In this document: piece after piece, positions 14,563-20,991 of the stretch
How the letters are laid out: each line of letters begins with the position of its first letter
Position numbering within the stretch: position 1 is the stretch's first letter
Source of the DNA: Verrucomicrobiota bacterium
Lineage (GTDB): Bacteria; Verrucomicrobiota; Verrucomicrobiia; Opitutales; Oceanipulchritudinaceae
DNA: 20,991 nucleotides
Direction: 5' to 3'
NCBI GenBank assembly: GCA_009908535.1
Contig: JAAAOD010000126.1
Location: 1-20,991, forward strand
Translations under genes and position numbers: made by a program
The notes under the pieces: generated by a model
Told to the model about the DNA's origin: nothing
Database searches by the model: none
What the model saw: the letters and a program-made list of their open reading frames with translations, nothing else

Positions 14563-17019
14563 CTGCTGCTGGCGTGGGGTGAGGGCGGGAAGGTTATCGG
14601 GGAAGGGGTTGCGGGGGAAGCGGGCGGCCTGTTCGCGGGCGGCGGCGCGGAGGTCCTGCCAGCGGGGCCATGACAGGTCGGGGCTGGCGGCGATGTGGCG
14701 GAGAAGGCTGCGCCATTCGAGGCGGGCGCGCTCGATGTCGCCGACGCGGAGTTCGCGGTTGGAACGGTGGACGGCGTTGCGGCCGGAGGTCCTGCCGAAA
14801 AGGACCTCGGCGGCGCCCTCGCCGTAGGTTTCGGGCAGGCCGCGGCGCAGATAGCCGGGGAGAGTGGCCATGCCGTAGGCGATGCGGCAGGCGGCGGCGA
14901 GGCGGCCGGAACCCTCCTCGAGTTCGGCGAAGCGGTGGCCCGCGCGGATGTTGGCGATGTCGCAGAGGAGGTCTTCGATGGCGTAGTTCTCGTCCTCGAG
15001 GGCGGCGGCGATGGCGAGGCCTTCCCCGTAATTGAAAAAGCTGAAGAGCTTGCCGCGGCGGGTGGGGCGGGCGTGGCGGTCGATGAGGCCGAGGCTGTAC
15101 CACCGATCGGCGGCGGTACGGGCCTTTCCGGTTGCGTTGTTCTGTTGAGCGGGGAGGGCGAGGTCGGCCTCGTGATAGACCGTACGCTCGGGCGGGTGGA
15201 GAAGCCCCCGCTGTTGCGCATCCACGAGGACGCGGGCCCGGGCCTCGTGGTAGGAAAGGCGGACGGACAGCATCTCGCCCTTGCTGTGCCATGAATGGAA
15301 TACGCCGCCGTGGCAGAGGCCGGGGAGGCGGGGCAGGAGCTCGCGCTCGAGGCCGTCAAGGGTCCAGCGGAAGCGACGGAGGAGCCGTTTCGGAGGGCGT
15401 TGTCCGTTGCCACCTTGGTTGGCCTGTTCGCGGAGCCTGCGCAGCAAGCCGCGGTTAAGGACCAGCTCCCCTTCACGGACATCGCGCCCGTAGCGGGCGA
15501 CGGGGAGGCTGCGGCCGTAAACGCGGTCCGTTTCGTCCGGCAGGCGGCAGAGGCTGCCGACGGCGAGGGATTTGAGGGGGGACGGGGAGTGCAGGGCGGG
15601 CTGCCATTTTCCCTCCTCAAAGAGCCAGCACTGGTGTAGAGGAAGCAGGCGGGGCGCGCGTTTACGGTGCCATTCGCCGTCGGGGTCCTGGAATTCGCGC
15701 ACCGGCTGGCGATGGACGCGTCCGGGGGTTGGGGAAGGCGCGGGTCCTTTGGCCTTGAAATCGGCGAGACCGAGAGGGATGCGCTGGACGCTGAAGAAGC
15801 GGGCGGCGAGGCCGCGGGCGGCGGCGATGGGGTCCTTTCCGGAATGGACGGCGGTGCGCATGACGGCGAGGATGCTGGGCCAGTCGATCTGGTTGATGCG
15901 GCGCAACTGCAGCGGACGCGCCTCCTGCAGGCGGGGACTGCCGCCGAAGACGACGATGTAGCCGACCTGGTCCATGCCGCGGCGCCCGGCGCGCCCGAAC
16001 ATCTGCAGCAACTCGTCGGGCCGGACCTCGTGCACCTGTTCGCCGGAACGGAAGGTCCGGTCGGTGACGAGGACGGACCGCATGGAGAAGTTGATCCCGG
16101 CGGCGAGGCCCATGGTCGCGACGACGGTGCGCAGTTGGCCGGCCTTGGCGAGCGGCTCGATCAGCCCGGCGCGCTGTCCGTAGTCGAGCCCGCTGTGGTG
16201 AAAGGCGATGCGCGCGCGGAGAAGGCGCTTCAGGGGATCGCCGGCCAGTTTTTCCTGTTCCGGCGTCAGGACGAGGGGGGCCTCCTCCGGTAGGTTGCGG
16301 GCGATTTCGATGGCCAGTTCCTCGGCGGCGCGGCGGCGGGGCGCGAAAATGAGCAGCGGGGCCATGCCGGCTTTGAGGACCTTGGCGACGGCGCGCGGCC
16401 ATGGACCGCGCACGCTGTCGGGCACACGTTCGTGCAGGCCCTCCACGGCGACCTCTTCGAGGGGGACGGGCCGTTGACGGTGATGGACGAGTTCCGCCTT
16501 GCGACCGAGGCCGCGCAGCCACTGGAGGAGGTGCCCGGGATTACCGACGGAGCCGCTGAGGAGAAGCAACTGTGTCTGCGGCGGGGCGCCCGCGATGGAG
16601 AGCTCGTAATTGAGACCGCGCTGGCGGTCCCCGAGCATCTGGTACTCGTCGATGACGAGCAGGTCCGGACCCTCGCCGCGGAGCAACCGCACCTTCTGGG
16701 TCTCGAGAGTGGCGACCACGACCGGCGCTTCCGGATTAAGGGTGCGGTCGCCGGTGACAAGGCCGACATCCCAACCGAGCCGCCGCCATTCCAGCATCTT
16801 GTCATTGGCGAGGGCGCGGGTCGGTACGGTGTAGACGGCGCGGCCCTCGAAGCCGCTCTCGATCAGGACTTCGAAGATGTAGGTTTTGCCGGCGCCCGTC
16901 GGGGCGGCGACAATGACATCCTTTCGCTGCTGCAGGTACCGGATGGCGGCCTGCTGCCAGAGGTCGGGGAGCCGCAACGGGCTTGCAAGGGAAGAGGCGT
17001 TACCATCGGGGACTGGCAT
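14515..17019 (-). CDS. Ski2-like DExH-box superfamily 2 helicase
   Basis: ATP-dependent helicase of 834 aa. Motif I APTGAGKT has Lys45. Motif Ia-type PTRALANDK follows, and motif II is DEYQ at 124-127, a DExH variant. Motif III reads SGS. The second RecA domain has HHSGLDYGQR, VVATMGLAAGINF and QMFGRAGRRGMD, the typical Ski2/Mtr4/Hel308 set. The region after ~400 is long and not recognised; it is Arg/Leu-rich with no visible zinc cluster. RNA or DNA as substrate cannot be decided. The gene looks visibly richer in G+C than its neighbours. The final 15 residues (KGSDRGFWHMPKSTV) and the stop come from the palindrome at 14509-14562, so the native C terminus was probably replaced. Its start overlaps the end of the ABC ATPase gene by 20 nt. 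Confidence 0.85.
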   Translation of the reverse strand: MPVPDGNASSLASPLRLPDLWQQAAIRYLQQRKDVIVAAPTGAGKTYIFEVLIESGFEGRAVYTVPTRALANDKMLEWRRLGWDVGLVTGDRTLNPEAPVVVATLETQKVRLLRGEGPDLLVIDEYQMLGDRQRGLNYELSIAGAPPQTQLLLLSGSVGNPGHLLQWLRGLGRKAELVHHRQRPVPLEEVAVEGLHERVPDSVRGPWPRAVAKVLKAGMAPLLIFAPRRRAAEELAIEIARNLPEEAPLVLTPEQEKLAGDPLKRLLRARIAFHHSGLDYGQRAGLIEPLAKAGQLRTVVATMGLAAGINFSMRSVLVTDRTFRSGEQVHEVRPDELLQMFGRAGRRGMDQVGYIVVFGGSPRLQEARPLQLRRINQIDWPSILAVMRTAVHSGKDPIAAARGLAARFFSVQRIPLGLADFKAKGPAPSPTPGRVHRQPVREFQDPDGEWHRKRAPRLLPLHQCWLFEEGKWQPALHSPSPLKSLAVGSLCRLPDETDRVYGRSLPVARYGRDVREGELVLNRGLLRRLREQANQGGNGQRPPKRLLRRFRWTLDGLERELLPRLPGLCHGGVFHSWHSKGEMLSVRLSYHEARARVLVDAQQRGLLHPPERTVYHEADLALPAQQNNATGKARTAADRWYSLGLIDRHARPTRRGKLFSFFNYGEGLAIAAALEDENYAIEDLLCDIANIRAGHRFAELEEGSGRLAAACRIAYGMATLPGYLRRGLPETYGEGAAEVLFGRTSGRNAVHRSNRELRVGDIERARLEWRSLLRHIAASPDLSWPRWQDLRAAAREQAARFPRNPFPDNLPALTPRQQQKGSDRGFWHMPKSTV

Positions 17020-17788
17020 CGATCAATTCGCGGGTGTACGGATGCTGAGGGGAGCGGAACAGATCTTCGGCAAGAGCGTTTTCAACGACGTCCCCCTTGC
17101 ACATGACGAGGACCTTGCGTGCCATGTCCTGCACAACGGCAAGGTCGTGGGAAATGAAAAGAAGAGCAAGGCCGGTGCGGCGTTTCAGTTCGCCGAGAAG
17201 CTCGAGCAGGCGCGCCTGGATGGAGACATCGAGGGCGCTGACCGGTTCGTCGCAAATGAGGAGTTCCGGTTCCACGGCGAGGGCGCGGGCGAGCAGAATC
17301 CGCTGGCGTTGCCCCCCGCTGAATTCCGCCGGATAACGGTCGAGAACGTCCGTCGGGAGGTGGACCTGTTCCAGCAATTCGCGGATTCTGAGGAGGTGCG
17401 CTGCCCGCTTCCATTCCGGATAATGAATGCGCAGCGGTTCGGCGAGCAACTGGCCGACGGAGAGGCGCGGGTTGAGCGCGTGCGACGGGTCCTGGAACAT
17501 GATCTGGATTTTCTTGCGGAAGGGAAGCCACTGGCGGGGGGTGAGGTTGCCCAGCTCGTGGCCGCGGAGGGCGAGGGTGCCCCCCATGGGCCGCAGCAGC
17601 CCAACCAAGGCTTTGGCGACCGTGCTTTTTCCCGAACCGCTTTCGCCGACAAGGGCGACGGTTTCACCGGTTTCGATGGCGAGGCTGATTCCGGGAACCA
17701 CCACTTCCCCCCCGTAGCCCAGACGGAGCTTATCGCAGCTGAGCAAAGGCGGATTTTCCTCGCCCTTCAATGAAGAGGTCCCCGGCAT
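17000..17788 (-). CDS. Orphan OppF/DppF-like ABC transporter ATPase
   Basis: Nucleotide-binding subunit of 262 aa from ATG 17788. Walker A is GESGSGKST (48-56), the Q-loop lies in MFQDP, the signature is FSGGQRQRI, Walker B is LLICDEPVSALD, and the H-loop is FISHD. The end HPYTRELI is the start of the oligo_HPY region of peptide/nickel ATPases, but the protein stops a few residues later, about 60 shorter than typical OppF. No OppD, permease or binding protein lies in the window, so it must act with components encoded elsewhere. An upstream ATG at 17824 would add 12 residues not resembling the family. It lies downstream of dps on the same strand and its 3' end overlaps the helicase start. Confidence 0.85.
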   Translation of the reverse strand: MPGTSSLKGEENPPLLSCDKLRLGYGGEVVVPGISLAIETGETVALVGESGSGKSTVAKALVGLLRPMGGTLALRGHELGNLTPRQWLPFRKKIQIMFQDPSHALNPRLSVGQLLAEPLRIHYPEWKRAAHLLRIRELLEQVHLPTDVLDRYPAEFSGGQRQRILLARALAVEPELLICDEPVSALDVSIQARLLELLGELKRRTGLALLFISHDLAVVQDMARKVLVMCKGDVVENALAEDLFRSPQHPYTRELIDASPRW

Positions 17789-17875
17789 GATTTCCCACGG
17801 AAACCAGTGCGAGGACCGTCGCAAGCTTGAATGCGGAACAGCCCGCCGGGCGCGTACCGCGGAAGCCGGAAAAGG

Positions 17876-18367
17876 TCAGGCCTTCAGGAAGCTCTGCAGC
17901 ATCCAGAGGGTTTTCTGATGCACCTCGATCCGGGCGATCATCATGTCCTCGGTCTCCTTGTCGTCGTTATCGGCGGCAAGTTCACGCGCGGTGGCCCCGT
18001 CCTTGATCAGTTTCTGGTGGAGTTTGGCAAGGTGCGCCACCATTTCATTGGCGGAGGCTTCCTCTTTGATCTCCTCCATGCCGGCCTTGTCGGCAAGGGA
18101 ACCCAGCCCGCCCGGGGCGTAAGCACTGAGGGCGCGGATGCGCTCGGCGATGTCGTCGACAGCCGTGAAGAGTTCCGTGTACTGCTCCTCAAAGGCGTTG
18201 TGCAGGGCGAAGAAACTGGGCCCCTCGACGTTCCAGTGGCAGAGGTGCGTCTGCCCGAGGAGCGCATAGCTGTCGGCCAGAACCTGACGCAGCGCGCTGA
18301 CGACGGGCGTGTGACGGACCGTTTTTTTCTTGGTCGCGGTCTTTTTCGCTTTTTTCGTTTTAGCCAT
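17876..18367 (-). CDS. dps: Dps-family ferritin-like DNA-protection protein
   Basis: Dodecameric mini-ferritin of 163 aa that oxidises and stores iron and protects DNA from peroxide damage. The inter-subunit ferroxidase ligands are visible with correct spacing: His44 (in HWNVEG), His56, Glu60, Asp71 and Glu75. The first 18 residues are a Lys-rich tail (AKTKKAKKTATKKKTVR), of the sort that mediates DNA binding in E. coli Dps, here longer and histone H1-like. The length agrees with the family. It is first in a minus-strand run with the ABC ATPase and helicase genes, and divergent from the AbrB-type gene over 180 nt. No OxyR or PerR box was recognised in that gap. Confidence 0.93.
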   Translation of the reverse strand: MAKTKKAKKTATKKKTVRHTPVVSALRQVLADSYALLGQTHLCHWNVEGPSFFALHNAFEEQYTELFTAVDDIAERIRALSAYAPGGLGSLADKAGMEEIKEEASANEMVAHLAKLHQKLIKDGATARELAADNDDKETEDMMIARIEVHQKTLWMLQSFLKA

Positions 18368-18547
18368 AAGGCGACGCTAAAGGATCCCCGCGAATCCGCA
18401 ACCAAAACCGGCGAAGGAGGACCAGGCGCGGGCGTTAGGCAAATAGGTTCTGCCGGATGCATGACCTTTCCGGCCCTTCTTCAACGGGTTTCCACTGCGG
18501 AAAAGGCCTCTTCTTGGCATGATGGGTAACAGGCTACATCCTTTCCC

Positions 18548-18805
18548 ATGAAAACGATGGTTTGTCGTGTAACCGAGCGTGGGCAGGTTTCTTTCCCGGC
18601 TTCCCTGCGGCGTCAGAGGAAGCTACAACCAGGGCAACGCCTGCGCTGGGAAGCCGTTTCCGCAAATGAGGGGAGGATTTTTTTCGAGCCGGACGACAAA
18701 CCGGGTCCGGAACGGGCCTTGGGTTACGGGGCTCGAGTGCGCGGCGGGCCGCCTCGTCGCACGACGGAGTGGTTGCGGGAGCTTCGGGAGGGAGCCCGGC
18801 TCTAG
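18548..18805 (+). CDS. Solitary SpoVT/AbrB-type DNA-binding protein (antitoxin-like)
   Basis: An 85-aa protein whose first ~45 residues fit the AbrB/MazE swapped-hairpin fold: VTERGQVSFPASLRRQRKLQPGQRLRWE. The rest (GPPRRTTEWLRELREGARL) resembles the helical toxin-binding tail of VapB-like antitoxins. Antitoxins of this kind normally precede a PIN or MazF-like toxin gene, but what follows is 71 nt of non-coding sequence and then a gene on the opposite strand. It may be an orphan antitoxin or a free-standing regulator. ATG 18548 is used; ATG 18557, three codons on, is equally possible. Confidence 0.7.
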   Translation: MKTMVCRVTERGQVSFPASLRRQRKLQPGQRLRWEAVSANEGRIFFEPDDKPGPERALGYGARVRGGPPRRTTEWLRELREGARL

Positions 18806-18876
18806 CGCCCGGTTGATCGATCGTCAGGGGTCATTTCCGGGTCGGGCCCCATGAAACCTCGGTAAAGCACCCCCTG

Positions 18877-19962
18877 CTATGGTAATTCTCTTCGGATGAA
18901 GATGGTATCTTCATAGCCTGGAAGAGAGGCCGGTAGCAATTGGAGTGTCTGCTCGATTCTGTTGGGGGCCACGGTGATGGTCGAAACCTCACTAAGTTCG
19001 CTCTCCACCAAAGGATCCCACTGGTCCAGATCAGGTGACTTTTCCAGACTGCCCTCTACGTCGGCAGTCTCCGGCCAGAGAGTATATCGCAGGAACAAGG
19101 AACCGTCTTCCTCGTAGAAGTCGAGACGAGGCCGGGCATCGGGCGAGGCAGGGTGGTAGCCGTAGGCGTAGTCCGTTAAGTTAGTAAAGCCGTTGGCGTT
19201 CTCGTCCCCGTCGGGCGACAGGTGCGGGAAGAAATTCGAAAAAACACGGGCGGCTTCCCCTTCGTGGCATCCGATGTCGATGGTGCCTCCAGCGATGCGG
19301 GCATCGCCGCGCACATCGGTGGCGGTGCCGTTGGTTGAGTTGAGCCCGCCGTCGAGTCCCGGAGAGCCGGGGCCAAGGCGGTAAATCCCGCCCTCCGGAT
19401 AGAGGAAGAGCGGGTCCACGTCCAGGTTCTGGCCTCCGTCGGCCAGGTTCATTTCGCCGGCCCATGAAGCTCCGGAGCCGCCTGAATGCTCGATGATGGA
19501 ATGCCGTGCAGTAGCGCTGACAGGATTGCTTCCGGATATGGACGAATTGGAAGGAAGGTCATCAAAGCCGGCCTGGTTTCCGTAAACAATTGTGTTGGAG
19601 ATGTCGAAAGTGCTCGAAGCATGGTGGATCGCCCCGCCGACAGTGAAGGCGTCGTTGCCTGTGAAGGTGCCGTTGGCAACCGATACATCGGCAGACTGCG
19701 TCACGTTGATGGCTCCTCCACTTTCATCGGCCTGATTGTCGATGAAGAGGCTGTCCAGAATGGTCACAGTGGCCCCTCCGATGTACAGGGCTCCCCCATG
19801 GTCACTCCGATTGCCCTCGAAGACACAGTCGTCGATGATGACGTTCGCGCCGGTGACTACGATCAGGCCCCTGTCGTCGTTATTCCCAAAGTAGGAGCCG
19901 ATCACCTCACTGGTGCTTCCGGAATTACCCGCGATCTGAACCGCTCCGCCGGGATGATTCAA
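18877..19962 (-). CDS. Secreted beta-helix protein, C-terminal part (frameshifted from upstream part)
   Basis: This frame of 361 aa continues the protein encoded at 19925-20991 after a one-base shift in a T7 tract. It has repeats of the right-handed beta-helix with Pmp-like signatures: FEGN, GGALYIGG, FIDN, GGAINV, FTGN, GGAIHH. A DIGCHE segment closes the helix. The C terminus has SPDGDENANGFTNLTDYAYG, a Ca-binding-type linker common in secreted proteins of Verrucomicrobia, then a short beta-rich domain with VEGSLEKSPDLDQWDP. It is likely a surface or secreted adhesin or polysaccharide-binding protein. The nominal start would be TTG 19962, but no ribosome site precedes it, so independent translation is doubtful. 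Confidence 0.75.
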   Translation of the reverse strand: MNHPGGAVQIAGNSGSTSEVIGSYFGNNDDRGLIVVTGANVIIDDCVFEGNRSDHGGALYIGGATVTILDSLFIDNQADESGGAINVTQSADVSVANGTFTGNDAFTVGGAIHHASSTFDISNTIVYGNQAGFDDLPSNSSISGSNPVSATARHSIIEHSGGSGASWAGEMNLADGGQNLDVDPLFLYPEGGIYRLGPGSPGLDGGLNSTNGTATDVRGDARIAGGTIDIGCHEGEAARVFSNFFPHLSPDGDENANGFTNLTDYAYGYHPASPDARPRLDFYEEDGSLFLRYTLWPETADVEGSLEKSPDLDQWDPLVESELSEVSTITVAPNRIEQTLQLLPASLPGYEDTIFIRRELP

Positions 19963-20991
19963 AAAAACGGCAGTCTTCTATCCGAAGCGTTCCGCCCCCT
20001 GAAGAGATGGCGAGGCCGATCTGGTTGATCATCGATGTGGTGGTGTTGGCTCGGAATTCCGTACCGCGGACGGTCACCGACGATGACGCGCCATCGAGTC
20101 TGATACCGGCGAAGCCGAGGGATCGGGTGCGGTTGTGGGCAATCTCGCAGTCGATAAAAACCGGATTGGCCCCATCCGTTATAAAAGCGGCTGCCCCGCC
20201 GGATAGCGCTTCGTTGCCGATAATTTTGCATCGGCGGATGAAAGGGCTCGAACCACTGAGGTAAAACCCCGCTCCGTTTCCGCTAACCTCAGGGGTGATA
20301 CGCTGAGCAGCAGTCAGGATAAAGCCATCGAAGATGGGGGAACCGTCCACGTCGATGGCTTCGACGAGGCGCCTTGAGTTGAGACCGCGGATGTCGTTCG
20401 CAAAAGCCGTGATGCCGTCCGCCTCCGGGTCGAGGTCGTCGCCTGCGAGATCGCCCGAAAGGATGGTCGGGTGCAGATCGGGATCGCGCTGACCGAGGCT
20501 TGCCTCTCCTCCGGCAAAGCCGCCATAGACATCGACTCCATCCACGAGCGAGTAAACGTCCTCACTGCTCGAGCCTGGGCGGTAAACGCCCTCCGCGACC
20601 CATATCTCGTCTCCGTCGATTGCATCATCAAGCGCTTCACCAAGGGTGTTGAAGGCGTTCGGCCAGTCGTACCCTGTTCCGGAACCGGAGGCATCCTCAT
20701 CGACGTGGTGAATCAGGGAAGCATTCAACGTCAGCAGAAAACGCTTCGTTGTGGAGGGCTGGCCGGGGCCCGAATCGGAAAGGGTGGCCTCGATCAAAGC
20801 GATGCCCTGTGCGCCCTCCCGGGCGGCGAAGGTCAGCTTGCCACCGGTATCAGCCGTAGGCGCGGCTTCGAAAAAAAAATCGCTGCTGATCACGCTCAGG
20901 TCGAAGCTCAACCTCTGACCGGTCTCGCTGTCGGCGGCGTCCGGGAAGACATCGGTTGCCCATGGAAGGGTCACGGATCGACCGGTTCCCA
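19925..20991 (-). CDS. Secreted beta-helix protein, N-terminal part (5' end outside window, 3' end by frameshift)
   Basis: The frame is open to the right edge, so the true start lies outside; GTG 20974 is only the first internal candidate. The beginning visible here (SFDLSVISSDFFFEAAPTAD…LIEATLSDSG) looks like a cadherin/Ig-like repeat end. It is followed by the well-known block HVDEDASGSGTGYDWPNAF, LGEALDDAIDGDEIWVAEGVYRP and VYGGFAGGEASLGQRD, found in parallel beta-helix proteins of Planctomycetes, Verrucomicrobia and Bacteroidetes. GLNSRRLVEAIDVDG and a GGAAAFITDGANPVFIDCEI coil follow. The frame ends in an unrelated tail (ESSRRSGSDRG) right after a T7 run. Removing one T would join CRF to LNHPGGAVQIAG of the downstream part. 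Confidence 0.78.
   Translation of the reverse strand, partial: GTGRSVTLPWATDVFPDAADSETGQRLSFDLSVISSDFFFEAAPTADTGGKLTFAAREGAQGIALIEATLSDSGPGQPSTTKRFLLTLNASLIHHVDEDASGSGTGYDWPNAFNTLGEALDDAIDGDEIWVAEGVYRPGSSSEDVYSLVDGVDVYGGFAGGEASLGQRDPDLHPTILSGDLAGDDLDPEADGITAFANDIRGLNSRRLVEAIDVDGSPIFDGFILTAAQRITPEVSGNGAGFYLSGSSPFIRRCKIIGNEALSGGAAAFITDGANPVFIDCEIAHNRTRSLGFAGIRLDGASSSVTVRGTEFRANTTTSMINQIGLAISSGGGTLRIEDCRFFESSRRSGSDRG
19961..19967 (-). other. T7 homopolymer with +1 frame break in the beta-helix gene
   Basis: Seven A on the plus strand (seven T in the gene) mark the exact point where the two halves change frame. Six T would give an uninterrupted reading through both halves with a sensible beta-helix sequence on either side. 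It may be a sequencing or assembly error, a recent mutation, or a contingency (phase-variable or slippage) tract. Confidence 0.7.

Noticed and set aside
14430..15620. 396-codon minus-strand frame overlapping the helicase gene
   Set aside because: Its product is Ser/Pro/Ala/Thr-rich without domains and is explained by the high GC of the helicase gene read in another frame.
18514..18540. Possible sigma-54 (-24/-12) or sigma-70 promoter before the AbrB-type gene (TTGGCA … TACATC)
   Set aside because: The -12 element TTGC is missing for sigma-54, and the sigma-70 spacing would be only 15 nt; the match is too weak to call.
18806..18876. GGGG…CCCC hairpin as a terminator between the AbrB-type and beta-helix genes
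   Set aside because: The stem is 4 bp with a 16-nt loop and there is no T-run, so it is not convincing.
1..20991. tRNA, rRNA, CRISPR array, insertion sequence or prophage genes
   Set aside because: Looked for on both strands; no cloverleaf-like sequence, repeat-spacer series, transposase or phage gene was recognised.

Overview
The window reads as a contiguous piece of a GC-rich Gram-negative bacterial chromosome, most likely from the PVC group and probably Verrucomicrobiota (Opitutae-like). The reasons are a secreted beta-helix protein with Chlamydia-Pmp-like GGA[ILV]/FxxN repeats and a C-terminal 'DGDxNxxN…DYAxG' segment of the kind common in Verrucomicrobia secretomes, a lipoprotein of the Pal type, a meso-DAP-type MurE, and generally weak Shine-Dalgarno sequences. 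The phylum assignment is inference, because there is no rRNA or other marker gene in the window.

Layout. (1) Positions 121-4691, plus strand, form a tight run: dCMP deaminase, YqgE/AlgH, exported thioredoxin-like protein, GT4 glycosyltransferase, and a GH13_18 sugar phosphorylase. It converges on (2) a minus-strand pair: a NarL/LuxR response regulator followed by a Pal-like OmpA lipoprotein. (3) Positions 6070-13398, plus strand, are a six-gene collinear block with gaps of 3-17 nt and one ATGA overlap: obg, two tandem receiver proteins, a small T2SSE_N/MshEN-like protein, a PilB/GspE-family ATPase, and murE. (4) Around 13380-14502 lie an ATE/Bpt-like aminoacyl-transferase homologue (minus) and a small DUF2103-like protein (plus). 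(5) A 54-bp perfect palindrome (14509-14562) separates the latter from a minus-strand run: dps, an orphan OppF-like ABC ATPase, and a Ski2-like helicase. The palindrome supplies the last 15 codons and the stop of the helicase. (6) A solitary AbrB-type protein is followed by a large secreted beta-helix gene, broken by a one-base frameshift at a T7 tract and running off the right edge.

The most interesting part is block 3. Both receiver proteins keep intact phosphorylation sites, but each is followed by a decayed NtrC-type AAA+ region. In the first, Walker A lysine, Walker B aspartate, both arginine fingers, the GAFTGA loop, the sensor-II arginine and the HTH are all lost. They are co-directional with a standalone paralogue of the secretion-ATPase N-terminal domain and with the ATPase itself. 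This suggests a phosphorylation-controlled protein-protein switch acting on a type IV pilus/type II secretion-like motor, co-transcribed with cell-wall synthesis (murE). That system model is inference; the residue losses are seen directly.

There is no gene-free stretch longer than 300 bases. I saw no tRNA, rRNA, CRISPR array, insertion sequence or riboswitch.
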